A stretch of 64,000 bases of DNA from Chondromyces crocatus (GCF_001189295.1 NZ_CP012159.1:7394525-7458524); one strand, 5' to 3'. Shown: positions 46,344-55,718, numbered from the stretch's first letter. Notes: a model not told the origin generated them from the sequence alone. Numbers and translations are program-made.

Positions 46344-47477
46344 GTTCGCCCCCGACGATACATCACCCACAGCGCGCCCAGGTGGCCGCTGAACGCCGGA
46401 GCACGGTTCCGAAGGCCGACGCACGGATCCGAGGATCAGGCCCGGCTCGACGAGGGCAAGGTGCCGATCCGGGCTCGCCGCCCCCTCGGCGCTCGGCAGC
46501 GTCTCTGGCGAGCCCACCTGCGGGCGCCGTCGCTCACCTCGCCGACGTCATCCCGTGAGCGCTCGGATGGGTCGCCCTGACCCCTGGGCCCGCATGTCCA
46601 CGCTGGAGGCCAGCCTCCTGGGCGACAGGTCCGTTCAGAACATCCTCACGGTCCAGACGCTCGGCCCTCCGCGTCACTTCCCCTCCCTACGCTGGCAGGA
46701 AGCGCACTCGAGAACGCGCAGCATGGCGCGAGCCCAACGACAGGCGGCCAGCAGCCACGCCAAGCCTTGGAAGCTCGCAACGAAACGCCGCGAAGGGCGC
46801 CAGAAGCCTTTGGCGCCTTCAGCGACTTTCCTTCAACGCCGCCAGAAGCCTTTGGCGCCTTCAGCGACTTTCCTTCAACGCCGCCAGAAGCCTTTGGCGC
46901 CTTCAGCGACTTTCCTTCAACGCCGCCAGAAGCCTTTGGCGCCTTCAGCGACTTTCCTTCAACGCCGCCAGAAGCCTTTGGCGCCTTCAGCGACTTTCCT
47001 TCAACGCCGCCAAAAGCCTTTGGCGCCTTCAGCGACTTTCCTTCAACGCCGCCAAGAGCCTTTGGCGCCTTCAGCGACTTTCCTCCAGGCCCTCCCGGAG
47101 CCTCGGCCTCCCTCGGCGACGCTTCTCTGGAGGCCTTCGACGCGTTGCGTCCACGCTGCGACCCCTCGCTGCCGTCTCCAGAGCGGGCCTCCGCTCAGCA
47201 TCCACCTCATGAGCCCATCCCAGAGGCCACGCCGACGCCCAGGCATTCCTTGAACGCCCGAAGCCCCACCTCCACATGCCCTTCCGCGGTTTCGTCACAG
47301 TTTGGTCAGGTCACCGACGGCCAGCGGCACGCTTCCTTCAGCATTCCACCCCCACCGCCGGCGCCGACGCCTCGATGACGCCGTCTCGCGCCGTGATCGG
47401 TCCGAAAAAGCACTGGCTCTCGAAGAACCGCATCCAGGGCACGTCGACTCTGCTTTGGACGCACATCAAGGGCCGGT
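46344..47477. other. 1.1-kb divergent intergenic region with a 42-bp minisatellite
   Basis: This gap separates the two VgrG islands and should carry both promoters. Seven 42-bp repeats occupy about 46798-47084. Open frames across the repeats exist on both strands only because the unit is a multiple of three and has no stop in four of six frames. None has a convincing start, ribosome site or non-repeat domain. I see no further gene. The left part (46344-46790) and the part just before the plus-strand vgrG show nothing distinctive by eye. Confidence 0.6.
46798..47084. repeat. Seven tandem copies of a 42-bp minisatellite
   Basis: CAGAAGCCTTTGGCGCCTTC and its 22-base continuation recur with a strict 42-bp period. 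Units start at 46801, 46843, 46885, 46927, 46969, 47011 and 47053. The first five are identical across this part, the sixth has CAAAAG and the seventh CAAGAG in place of CAGAAG, and the seventh ends imperfectly. There are no spacers, so it is not a CRISPR array. Confidence 0.95.
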
Positions 47478-49922
47478 ATGCTGCGCGCACCGCCACATCC
47501 AGTGAGGCCGTACGTGGAAGACCTGATCAAGCTAGTTTCAAGCGTAGTTCCCGAGACGGGTCGCGTGGTTGCGTTCCGAGGCACGGAGGCGATCTCGACG
47601 CCGTACGAGTTCGAGATCTTCTTCTCGCTGACGGACGGGACCGGCGAGCAGCTCGACCTGGGGGACGCCATCGGCGCCAAGGCGGTGCTCACCCTCGACC
47701 GGGAAGCGGACCGGATTCCCCCCTACCACTTCTCGGGGATCCTGGCGGCCGTGGACCTCTTGCACGAGGTGGAGGGGCTCTCGCTCTTTCGCGCGGTGCT
47801 GGTCCCGCGCCTCTGGCTGCTCGGGCTCTCGAAGCACAGCCGGATCTTCACCAAGATGGCGCTGCCGGACATCCTCAAGGCGGTGCTCGCGGAGAACGGC
47901 TTCGGGCCGGACGACTTCGAGCTGCGTCTCGGGAAGTACTCGGTCGAGGAGCACGTCTGCCAGTACCGCGAGAGTGATCTCGACTTCCTCTCGCGGTGGA
48001 TGGAGCGCGAGGGCATCTTCTACTTCTTCGAGCACGGCGAGTGGGGCGAGAAGCTCATCCTCTGCGACGACAGGACGTACGAGGACGATCTCCTCGGCGC
48101 CCCCGTGCGCTACCACCCGCAGCTCGGGCAAGACCGGAGCGCCGGCCTCTCCTTCCGCACCTTCACGTGCAAGCACCGGACGCTGCCGACGAAGGTCCTC
48201 TACAAGGACTACGACTACGCGAAGCCGAACCTGCGCCTCGCAGGCTCTGCGGACGTGGCGGAGAACGGCGCTGGCGAGGTGAGCCTCTACGGCGAGCGGT
48301 TCTTCAGCGCCGCGGCCGGCGAGCGGCTGGCGAAGATGCGCGCCGAGGAGCTGCTCACGCGGCAGGTGCTGTTCCATGCGACCGGGAGCCGCACCCACCT
48401 CCGGCCGGGCCACGAGTTCGAGCTGGAGGAGCACTCGCGCGCGGCGTTCAACGCGAGGTACGTCGCCATCGAGGCCACGCACTGGGGCAACCAGCAAGGG
48501 AACAACTCGGCGTTCCGTGACTTCATCCAGATGGAGCACGAGGAGGTGTACTTCGTCGACGTCGTGGCGATTCCCGCCGAGACGCAGTTCCGGGCGGCGA
48601 GCCGGGTAGCGTGGCCGCGGATCTACGGGTTCGAGAACGGGACGGTCGATGGGCCCGCCGAGAGCGAGTACGCACAGATCGACGATCAGGGCCGGTACTG
48701 CGTGCGGTTCAAGTTCGACGAGTCGGGCCTGAAGAACGGGCGGGCGTCGACGTTCGTGCGCATGGTGCAGCCGCACGGCGGGAGCATCGAGGGCTTCCAC
48801 TTCCCGCTGCGCAAGGAGACGGAGATCATCTTCAGCTTCCTCGGCGGCGATCCGGACCGGCCGGTCATCACCGGCGTCGTGCCGAACGCGCTCACGCCGA
48901 GCCCGGTGACGAGCGGCAACTACACGAAGAACGTGCTCCAGACGGGCGGCAGAAACCGGCTGGAGATCGAGGACAAGGCCGGGCAGCAGCGCATCACGCT
49001 GTCGACGCCGTACTCGAACTCGTACCTCCGCATGGGGTCCCCCAACGCGGAGCACGAGTTCATCATGAAGACGGACGACAACACGCTGCTCACGGCGGGC
49101 AAGGACTTCGACCAGTTCGTCGGCCAGAACGGCGGCGGGTCGTGGACGGCGACCATCAAGGACGACTGGAAGACCACCGTGCAGGCCGGGGTCCACGAGC
49201 TGAACGTCGACACCGGCACGTCGACGACCGTGGTCGAGGGGGACACCAAGCTCCAGGTCAAGACCGGCAACTACGCCATCGCCGTGGACACGGCCTCGAT
49301 GACGACGACCGTCGAGAGCGACTCGACGACCACGATCAACGGCTCGAAATACGAAGTGAACGTCACCGCCGGCCTCACGAAGATCGACACGGCGCTCACG
49401 ACCGACATCCTGAGCACCGGCAAGCTGACGATTTCGACGAAGAATGCGAACGATTACCTCGTCGCGAACGGCATGCTCTTCACGGTCGGTGAAGATCTCA
49501 CCCAGACCGTCACCGGCCAGCACATCCTGACGACGGGCGCCATCACCCAGGTGGTGAACGGCAGCTACACGCAGAACATCACCGAGAGCTTCTCCCAGAC
49601 GACCGCGGCCTCCTCCAAGTTCTGGACGGCGGCCAAGGACAGCCGGACCCTGGGCTTCGCCTACGCACTGAACGTGGGCGGCAAGGCGACGTTCGACCTG
49701 TCGGCGAACTTCCTGCTCCAGGCGTCGATCTCCGCCAACATCACCGCGGGCCTCCGGCTCGACGCGAAGCTCAGCGCCAGCCTGTCGGTGACCGCGGGCA
49801 TCGACATCGACGTGGCGTCGATCAAGTACGACCAGAAGGCCCTCAAGTTCGAGACCGGCGGCGTCGGGTTCAAGAACCTCGGGACGCTCCTGCACCTCGT
49901 CGGCATCAGCATCTTTTCATGA
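47478..49922 (+). CDS. vgrG: VgrG spike protein (plus-strand island)
   Basis: A protein of up to 814 residues. The N-terminal gp27-like part has PYEFEIFFSLTDG, CQYRESDLDFLSRWMEREGIFYFFE and YDYAKPNLRL. The gp5-like OB fold follows (DDQGRYCVRFKFDES, FPLRKETEIIFSFLGGDPDRPVITG). From about residue 560 comes a long beta-helix with Thr/Val-rich strands, longer and less regular than in the VgrG at 40523. No fused toxin is seen. The ATG at 47478 lacks a clear ribosome site; a GTG at about 47512, with AGG upstream, is a possible alternative. Its last bases overlap the next gene as ATGA. It heads a complete spike-adaptor-tip set. Confidence 0.95.
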   Translation: MLRAPPHPVRPYVEDLIKLVSSVVPETGRVVAFRGTEAISTPYEFEIFFSLTDGTGEQLDLGDAIGAKAVLTLDREADRIPPYHFSGILAAVDLLHEVEGLSLFRAVLVPRLWLLGLSKHSRIFTKMALPDILKAVLAENGFGPDDFELRLGKYSVEEHVCQYRESDLDFLSRWMEREGIFYFFEHGEWGEKLILCDDRTYEDDLLGAPVRYHPQLGQDRSAGLSFRTFTCKHRTLPTKVLYKDYDYAKPNLRLAGSADVAENGAGEVSLYGERFFSAAAGERLAKMRAEELLTRQVLFHATGSRTHLRPGHEFELEEHSRAAFNARYVAIEATHWGNQQGNNSAFRDFIQMEHEEVYFVDVVAIPAETQFRAASRVAWPRIYGFENGTVDGPAESEYAQIDDQGRYCVRFKFDESGLKNGRASTFVRMVQPHGGSIEGFHFPLRKETEIIFSFLGGDPDRPVITGVVPNALTPSPVTSGNYTKNVLQTGGRNRLEIEDKAGQQRITLSTPYSNSYLRMGSPNAEHEFIMKTDDNTLLTAGKDFDQFVGQNGGGSWTATIKDDWKTTVQAGVHELNVDTGTSTTVVEGDTKLQVKTGNYAIAVDTASMTTTVESDSTTTINGSKYEVNVTAGLTKIDTALTTDILSTGKLTISTKNANDYLVANGMLFTVGEDLTQTVTGQHILTTGAITQVVNGSYTQNITESFSQTTAASSKFWTAAKDSRTLGFAYALNVGGKATFDLSANFLLQASISANITAGLRLDAKLSASLSVTAGIDIDVASIKYDQKALKFETGGVGFKNLGTLLHLVGISIFS

Positions 49923-52579
49923 AGGTCATCAAGCCGCAGCGCCTCGGCGTGCTCACGCGCTCGTGGGAGTACCGGGGCGACTTCTATTTCACGGTCTCCA
50001 TCCTGGCGTTCTTCCCGTTCGAGTCGCCGTCGTTCCTCTTGCCGGAGGTGCGGCTCTGGCAGCTCCTCGCCGAGGAGCTGGGCCGGGATCTCGCGTTCGA
50101 CGAGGTGATGCCGAAGCCGTCGCCGGAGCTGCTGGTGACGGGGAGCGCCTGCCCCGCCGGGGGGACGCCGCAGCCCGTCTGTGCCGTGCGCGTGCAGCTC
50201 GGCTCCGTGGACAAGCGGCTGTACGTGGTCGGCGATCGGGTGTGGGACTTCGGCGGGCCTTCGAAGCCGGTGCCGTTCACCCGGATGCCCATCACCTGGT
50301 CGAACGCCTTCGGGGGGCCAGGTTTTGCGCAGAACCCGCTGGGGAAAGGCATCGCCAAGATCCAGGACGCGCAGGGCAAGGAGATCCATCCGCTGCCGAA
50401 CGTCGAGAACCCGAAGACCCTGCTGAAGAAGCCGGAGGATCGGCCCGCACCCGAGGGCTTCGGGGCGTACGACATCACCTGGCCGCAGCGGGCCGACAAG
50501 TTCGGTACGTACGACAAGCGCTGGCTGGAGGAACGCTTCCCGGGGTTCGCGGACGACGCGGATCTCTCGCTCTTCAACGTGGCGCCGAAGGACCAGCGGT
50601 TCGAGGGCGAGCTGCGCGGTGACGAGCCCTTCCGGGTGGAGAACATGCATCCCGACCACCCGGTGCAGACCTCGCGGCTCCCGGGCGTGCGAGGGCGGTG
50701 CTTCATCACGCAGAAGACGAAGGACGGGGACGTGTTCCGGGAGATCCCGACGCGGCTCGACACGGTCCACCTCTTGCCGAGCGCGGGGCGCGGGGTGGTG
50801 ATCTTCCGCGGCACGACGACGCTGAGCGAGGACGACGCCCACGACGTGGCCCACCTGGTGGTCGCGGCAGAGACGCTCGGGGCGCCGGCGAGGTCGATCG
50901 ATCACTACCGCGAGGTGCTCGCCGGGCGGCTCGACAAGAAGAGAGGGGCGCTGCTCGCCCTCAAGGACTCCGACCTGCTGCCGCCGGAGGCGCCGCCCGA
51001 GGTGCCGCTCCCTGACGCGAAGGGGTCGGACATGGACGACCTCTCGGTCACGAAGAACCTGCAGGAGAGGAACCAGCGCAAGCGGCTGGAGAAGGAGCTG
51101 GAGAAGAGCCGCGCCCAGATGGTGGCGATGGGGCTCGATCCGGACAAGCACGTGCCCAAGGCGCCGGAGCCGGAGAAGGTCCCTTCACTCGAAGAACTCC
51201 CGGACTACCTGGAGGCCGCCGATGCGCAGGTCGCAGACGCCCGGAAACAGGCCGACGACGCGATGGCGAAGGCCAAGGCCGACCTGAAGGAGACCTGCGC
51301 GCAGGCGGGCCTCGACTACGAGAAGACGCTCGCGGACACCCAGAAGGGTGGCGGGGGGCCGCCGAAGTTCTCGGCCGAGAAGGAGATGGAGAACCTCCGC
51401 CTCTCCCGGGAACACATGAAGGCAGCGGGGATCGCGATCCCCGTCGATCCGAAGGCGCCCTCCGACGAGGAACTCGCGCAGCGCCTGCGCACGATCGAGC
51501 AGCAGCTCCAGCATGCGTACTGGCAGTTCGCCCATGTCTACCCGGAGGCGGATCTGCCCGACGAGAAGGCGGCTGCCGCCCTGCGGGAAGAGGTGATCGA
51601 CGCCCACCGGAGCGGCAAGGGCCTCGGGGGGCGCGATCTGACGGGCGTGGACCTCACGGGCCTGAACCTCTCCGGGATCGATCTGGAGCACGCGTTCCTG
51701 GAGCGCGCGCGCCTCGCTGGCGCCAACCTGTCGGGGGCTCGGCTGAGTGGCGCGGTGCTCGTGCGCGCCGACCTCACGGGCGCGAATCTCGAAGGGGCAG
51801 AGCTGCGCGCGGCGAACCTCGGCCGGGCGAACCTGACGGGCGCCAAGCTGACCGGCGGGATCAACCTGGCGGGAGCGACGCTGATGTACGCGGACCTGTC
51901 CGGCGCCGTCTTCGACGGGGCGACGCTGCACCGGGTCGACCTGTTCGAGGCGAAGTTCCAGGGCGCGAGCTTCGCGAAGGTCGAGGCGGTGATGCTGAAC
52001 TTCGTCCAGGTGGACCTCTCCGGGGTGAACTTCGCGGGCGCCCAGCTCATCAAGTGCAGCTTCCTGGAGAGCCAGCTCGACGATGTCGATTTCTCCGGCG
52101 CGACGATGACACAGTCGGTGTTCGTCGAGGCGCGCGGCGAGCGCACGCGGTGGCGTAACGCGAAGGCCGAGAACCTGCGGATGGTCAAGGAGTCGGCCTT
52201 CCCGGGGGCCGACTTCCTCGGCGCCTCGCTCGAAGGGTCGAACCTGCGCGGGACGAACCTGGAAGGCGCCGAGATGAGCGGGGCGAACTTCAACCGGGCC
52301 GACCTGTCGGAGTGCAACCTGAAGAAGGCCAAGCTCTACCGGGCCACCGGGATCGGGGCGCTGCTCGTCCGCGCGGATCTGACGGGCGCCAACCTCACGT
52401 CGGCAAACCTCATGCAAGCCATCCTCCAGAAGGCCAAGCTCGCAGGCGCGAGCTTCAAGGGCGCGAACCTCTTCCGGGCCGACCTGGCCCGCAGCGTGGG
52501 CGACAAGGCCACGTCGTTCGAGGATGCGCTCGTGGACCAGGTGCGGCACGTCGCGGCGCCTGGAGGAGGTGCCGTGTGA
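49919..52579 (+). CDS. DUF2169-pentapeptide repeat fusion protein
   Basis: An 886-residue protein starting in a 4-bp overlap with vgrG. Residues 1-330 are DUF2169 (LYVVGDRVWDFGG, WSNAFGGPGFAQNPLGKG, LFNVAPKDQRFEGELRGDEP). Residues about 360-560 are a charged, probably coiled-coil linker (RNQRKRLEKELEKSRAQM). Residues about 565-870 are pentapeptide repeats of A(D/N)LxG type (GANLSGARLSGAVLVRADL), predicted to form a right-handed quadrilateral beta-helix. The build suggests an adaptor that joins cargo to the spike through a long rod. The pentapeptide gene that follows starts in a GTGA overlap. Confidence 0.92.
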   Translation: MKVIKPQRLGVLTRSWEYRGDFYFTVSILAFFPFESPSFLLPEVRLWQLLAEELGRDLAFDEVMPKPSPELLVTGSACPAGGTPQPVCAVRVQLGSVDKRLYVVGDRVWDFGGPSKPVPFTRMPITWSNAFGGPGFAQNPLGKGIAKIQDAQGKEIHPLPNVENPKTLLKKPEDRPAPEGFGAYDITWPQRADKFGTYDKRWLEERFPGFADDADLSLFNVAPKDQRFEGELRGDEPFRVENMHPDHPVQTSRLPGVRGRCFITQKTKDGDVFREIPTRLDTVHLLPSAGRGVVIFRGTTTLSEDDAHDVAHLVVAAETLGAPARSIDHYREVLAGRLDKKRGALLALKDSDLLPPEAPPEVPLPDAKGSDMDDLSVTKNLQERNQRKRLEKELEKSRAQMVAMGLDPDKHVPKAPEPEKVPSLEELPDYLEAADAQVADARKQADDAMAKAKADLKETCAQAGLDYEKTLADTQKGGGGPPKFSAEKEMENLRLSREHMKAAGIAIPVDPKAPSDEELAQRLRTIEQQLQHAYWQFAHVYPEADLPDEKAAAALREEVIDAHRSGKGLGGRDLTGVDLTGLNLSGIDLEHAFLERARLAGANLSGARLSGAVLVRADLTGANLEGAELRAANLGRANLTGAKLTGGINLAGATLMYADLSGAVFDGATLHRVDLFEAKFQGASFAKVEAVMLNFVQVDLSGVNFAGAQLIKCSFLESQLDDVDFSGATMTQSVFVEARGERTRWRNAKAENLRMVKESAFPGADFLGASLEGSNLRGTNLEGAEMSGANFNRADLSECNLKKAKLYRATGIGALLVRADLTGANLTSANLMQAILQKAKLAGASFKGANLFRADLARSVGDKATSFEDALVDQVRHVAAPGGGAV

Positions 52580-53628
52580 ACCGAGACGAACTCTGCAAGG
52601 CCGTGCGCGAGGGGGAGATCGTCTCCGGGGTCGATCTCTCCGGGTTGGACCTCTCGGGCGCCGATCTGTCGGGGGGAATCTTCGAGCGGGTGTCGTTCAA
52701 GGGGGCGAATCTCTCCAGGGCGAACCTCGAAGAAGCGGCACTTCTGCACTGCGATTTCGGCGGGGCGCAGCTCGTCGCCGCGGAGCTGCGGCACGCGGTC
52801 GTCGCGAGCAGCCAGTTCCAGGAGGCGCGGTTCTGCGAGGCGAACCTCTCCTCGGCGCAGGTCGCGGAGTCGGATCTGTCGTTCGCGGACTTCAAGGGCG
52901 CGAACCTGATCGTCGCGGTGTTCGCCAGGTGTGCGCTGGCGGGCGCGGTGTTCGACGAGACGTGCCTCGACCGGACGTCGTTCCTGGAGACCACGAGCGT
53001 CACGAACATGAGCCTCCGCGGCGCGCGGCTGAAGCAGACGGTGCTCATGGGCGTCGATCTGACGAGCGTGACGCTGACCGGCGCGAGCCTGGAGAGCGCC
53101 ATCCTGATCGGGAGCAAGCTGGCCGGGATGGATCTCTCGGGGATGCGCCTCTCGCTGACCCAGTTCACGGGCTGCGATCTGACGGAGACCGTGTTCACGG
53201 GCGCGGAGGCCGCGCAGTGCAACTTCAAGGACGCGACGCTCCAGAGCGCGCGGTTCGACAAGGCCCACCTGGAGCGGGCGCTGCTCCTCGGGGCGAACGC
53301 GCAGCTCGCCAGCTTCAAGGGGGCGAAGCTCACCCAGGCGCTCCTGAGCGGGGCCAACGTGTCCGGGGCCAGCTTCGAAGGGGCGGTGATGGAGCAGTGC
53401 ATCCTGCACGAGGCCAGCTGCGTGGGGGCGCGGTTCGTGGGCGCGAACCTGACCTACGCGGACTTCTCGCACGCCGACGTCTCGGGGGCGGACTTCTCCA
53501 GGGCGACCTTGATGCGGGCCCGGTTCCACCGGACGAAGGAGGACCACACCCGCTTCGGGTCGAGGGCCACCGCGCTCGGGAACGACGAGCGGCTCGCCGC
53601 CGCCGAGGCCTGGACGCCGAAGTACTGA
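52576..53628 (+). CDS. Pentapeptide repeat protein
   Basis: A 350-residue protein made almost entirely of pentapeptide repeats (VDLSGLDLSGADLSGG, GANLSRANL, GANVSGASF), predicted to fold as a beta-helix rod. The frame is open further upstream, but the GTG at 52576 overlaps the previous stop and has GGAGGAGG just before it, so it is the start. A short helical tail ends the protein. Pairing a DUF2169-pentapeptide protein with a stand-alone pentapeptide protein is common in vgrG islands. The exact role is unknown; it may stack with the fusion protein. Confidence 0.9.
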   Translation: MNRDELCKAVREGEIVSGVDLSGLDLSGADLSGGIFERVSFKGANLSRANLEEAALLHCDFGGAQLVAAELRHAVVASSQFQEARFCEANLSSAQVAESDLSFADFKGANLIVAVFARCALAGAVFDETCLDRTSFLETTSVTNMSLRGARLKQTVLMGVDLTSVTLTGASLESAILIGSKLAGMDLSGMRLSLTQFTGCDLTETVFTGAEAAQCNFKDATLQSARFDKAHLERALLLGANAQLASFKGAKLTQALLSGANVSGASFEGAVMEQCILHEASCVGARFVGANLTYADFSHADVSGADFSRATLMRARFHRTKEDHTRFGSRATALGNDERLAAAEAWTPKY

Positions 53629-53638
53629 GGTCGATGCG

Positions 53639-54157
53639 GTGAAGACGCTGTTCCTGGTGCTCCTCTTGCTCCCCGCCGTGCTGTGCTTCGGCCTCCGGCA
53701 TTACTACATGGAGGAAGAGCGCGCGTTCGAGCGGGACGCGGAGCGGGTCCCGGGCAAGGTGAAGGCGGTCCACAAGAAGACGCACTTCGACGGGCGGGAT
53801 TCGGAAGACATCACCACCGTCGAGGTGACGTACCTGACGAAGGACGCAGCGGCGCTGACCGCCGAAGCCCAGGTGGGCTACGCGGTGGGGCTGTCCGCCG
53901 GCAAGACGGTGGAGGTCCTGTACAGGCGCGCCGAGCCGACGAAGATCCAGATCCGGGCGGGGTTCTTCAATCGCTCGGGGAAGGTCGTTTTTCTGACGCT
54001 CTTCGGTGGGTTCTGGCTCATCGTGGGGCTCGCGGGCGTGGGGCTCGCCCTGCGTGCGGCGAACGCGGCGAAGGATCCAGCAGCGCGGGAGCGGCTGGAG
54101 CGCATGAGAGAAGATCTGCGGAGAGAGCAAGCAGAGCGTGAGCACCGGGCGCCGTGA
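53639..54157 (+). CDS. DUF3592-like membrane protein
   Basis: A 172-residue protein with an N-terminal transmembrane helix (2-20), a soluble beta-rich domain (about 35-110, GKVKAVHKKTHFDG, TVEVLYRRAEP) and a second helix (about 116-140), then a charged tail. This is the DUF3592 layout. GTG start at 53639 with TGAGG upstream. In this island it could be an immunity or anchor protein; nothing in the sequence settles this. A protein of similar design is encoded at 62321-63112. Confidence 0.75.
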   Translation: MKTLFLVLLLLPAVLCFGLRHYYMEEERAFERDAERVPGKVKAVHKKTHFDGRDSEDITTVEVTYLTKDAAALTAEAQVGYAVGLSAGKTVEVLYRRAEPTKIQIRAGFFNRSGKVVFLTLFGGFWLIVGLAGVGLALRAANAAKDPAARERLERMREDLRREQAEREHRAP

Positions 54158-54193
54158 CGACGGACGTCGCCCACCGATCCGAGGAGCAGAGAG

Positions 54194-54847
54194 ATGGTCA
54201 TCGCAGCACGTAAACTCAATCCCTCCCTGGTGACCGAAGAGACGGGGACGGTCCTGCGCTCCCTGGGCGCGGCGTTCTCGGTGGAGCTGGGCTCGGGGGT
54301 GGTGACCGCGACGCGGGCGGTGAGCTGCCTGGTCGCGCCGCTCCTGGGAGACCGGGTGCTCGTCGCGGTGGAGGCATCCGGCAAGGCCTACGTGCTCGCG
54401 GTGCTGGAGCGCGCCGAGGAGGACGGGAAGACGACGCTCTCCGTGGACGGGGACCTGGAGATCCGGACGGCCTCCGGGGCGTGCTCGATCGCGGCCCAGG
54501 ACGGGGTGCAGATCGCGTCGCCCGGCGAGGTGAAGGTCGCGGCGAACACGCTGAACGTGACCGCACTCGAGGGCAAGGTGGTCACCGAGAAGCTCACGTT
54601 CATGGCCCGGTGGATGCTGGGCGAGCTGGGCAAGCTGAAGGTGATCGCAGAGAGCGTGGACTCGGTGGTGAGCCGGGTGTCGCAGCGGGTCGAGCGCTCG
54701 TACCGGACGGTGACGGAGCTGGACCAGGTGAAGGCGCACCAGATGGATTACACGGCGGAGGAGCAGCTCCGGATGCACGCGAAGAACACGCTGATGACGT
54801 CGGACAACCTGGTGAAGGTCGACGGCGACCAGATCCACTTCGGCTGA
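54194..54847 (+). CDS. DUF3540 family protein
   Basis: A 217-residue protein with the DUF3540 pattern. An N-terminal segment (TGTVLRSLGAAFSVELGSG) is followed by a regular run of beta-strands (LSVDGDLEIRTASGACSIAAQDGVQIASPGEVKVAANTL in outline) and a helical part with VDSVVSRVSQRVERSYR. The C-terminal DNLVKVDGDQIHFG closes the strand stack. GAGGAG lies 8 bases before the ATG. DUF3540 genes sit between DUF2169 and DUF4150 genes in many type VI islands and probably take part in spike or effector assembly. Confidence 0.85.
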   Translation: MVIAARKLNPSLVTEETGTVLRSLGAAFSVELGSGVVTATRAVSCLVAPLLGDRVLVAVEASGKAYVLAVLERAEEDGKTTLSVDGDLEIRTASGACSIAAQDGVQIASPGEVKVAANTLNVTALEGKVVTEKLTFMARWMLGELGKLKVIAESVDSVVSRVSQRVERSYRTVTELDQVKAHQMDYTAEEQLRMHAKNTLMTSDNLVKVDGDQIHFG

Positions 54848-54862
54848 GGAGGAGGAGACGCC

Positions 54863-55255
54863 ATGTTCGCGAACTCGCAGATGATGGGCATCGATATGGC
54901 CTTCCCGGACGTGTGCCTGACGCCGATGCCGGCGCCGACACCCATCCCCTACCCCAACATCGCCGCCGGCCCGATGGGCGTGCCCGCGTCGTACAACATC
55001 CTGTTCATGGGCACGCCAGCCCACAACATGGCGACGACGGTGCCGCTGACGAACGGCGACAACCCGGGCGTGGCGCTCGGGGTGGCCTCGGGGATGGTGA
55101 TGGGTCCGTCGCGGCACCTGACCGCCTCGTTCACGACGCTGCTCACCGGGATGCCCGCCACGCGGCTGACGAGCATGTCACTCCAGAACTCGACGAACGC
55201 GCCGGGGATGCGGCTGGTGCCGAGCCAGGTGAAGGTGGTGGTGCTGGCGCCCTGA
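54863..55255 (+). CDS. DUF4150 PAAR-like spike-tip protein
   Basis: A 130-residue protein matching DUF4150 (PAAR-like). It has MAFPDVCLTPMPAPTPIPYPN near the start, then YNILFMGTPAHNMATTVPLTNGD, and GPSRHLTASFTTLLTGMPATR. It would cap the VgrG trimer. It is a bare tip: no C-terminal toxin domain is attached, unlike many DUF4150 effectors. A strong ribosome site (GGAGGAGGAG) precedes the ATG. Any effector for this island must therefore be the following gene, a cargo bound through DUF2169, or encoded elsewhere. Confidence 0.88.
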   Translation: MFANSQMMGIDMAFPDVCLTPMPAPTPIPYPNIAAGPMGVPASYNILFMGTPAHNMATTVPLTNGDNPGVALGVASGMVMGPSRHLTASFTTLLTGMPATRLTSMSLQNSTNAPGMRLVPSQVKVVVLAP

Positions 55256-55271
55256 GGGGCGCGGCCGGCCC

Positions 55272-55718
55272 ATGAAGGAGCACAACCGGCTCCGGCTGGA
55301 GCGGCTGACCCAGCGGTACGCCGAGCGGAGCGGGGCCGCGCTCCCTCCGAGCGAGGCGGAGTTCCTGCGGGCGTTCACAGAGGTCCGTGACCGGGTGCTC
55401 CGCCCCGCGATGGAGGAGATCGCGGCAGAGCTGCGGCGCGCGGGTCATGCGCCCGAGGTGGTGCTCGACGAGGGGCCGGAGAAGCCGAGCATCGAGCTGG
55501 CGCTGGGGCTCCAGGGGGTGAGCGGGCTCCGGAACCGGGTGGGGATCTCGGTCGTCCGGTGGGAGGGGCACCCGCTGCAACTGCTGGCTTACCTCGAAGC
55601 GAGCCCGCCCAGGTTCGACCTGGAGCGGTTCGCGAAGGCGGAGGAGCTGGGCGAGGACCGGGTGGAGCAGCTCCTCGTGGATGCCGTGGAGCACATTCTC
55701 GCGTGTAATGCGCCGTAG
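55272..55718 (+). CDS. Small soluble protein ending the plus-strand VgrG island, function unknown
   Basis: A 148-residue protein with a charged, helical N-terminus (EHNRLRLERLTQRYAER), another helix rich in Arg/Glu (VRDRVLRPAMEEIAAELRR), a short beta part (RVGISVVRWEGHPLQLLAYLE) and a helical end. No signal peptide, membrane segment or catalytic motif is seen. It starts 16 bp after the DUF4150 stop and is the last gene of the set. It may be a chaperone or immunity-type protein by position only. Confidence 0.7.
   Translation: MKEHNRLRLERLTQRYAERSGAALPPSEAEFLRAFTEVRDRVLRPAMEEIAAELRRAGHAPEVVLDEGPEKPSIELALGLQGVSGLRNRVGISVVRWEGHPLQLLAYLEASPPRFDLERFAKAEELGEDRVEQLLVDAVEHILACNAP

Noticed and set aside
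46798-47084. CRISPR array
   Set aside because: The units abut without spacers, and no cas gene is present.
46790-47190. Minus-strand Lys/Ala-rich repeat frame (KSLKAPKASGGVEG units), like a histone H1 tail
   Set aside because: I traced the frame back to a TGA near 47185 and found no ATG, GTG or TTG before the repeats, so it cannot start normally.
46767-47378. Plus-strand frame encoding seven PPEAFGAFSDFPST-like units from a TTG
   Set aside because: The unit is stop-free in three plus frames by chance. The TTG has no ribosome site, there is no non-repeat domain, and unit changes are not biased to silent positions.
47538-49895. 785-codon minus-strand frame opposite the plus-strand vgrG
   Set aside because: Antisense shadow of a clear VgrG gene; no recognisable domain and Arg/Leu/Glu-biased composition.
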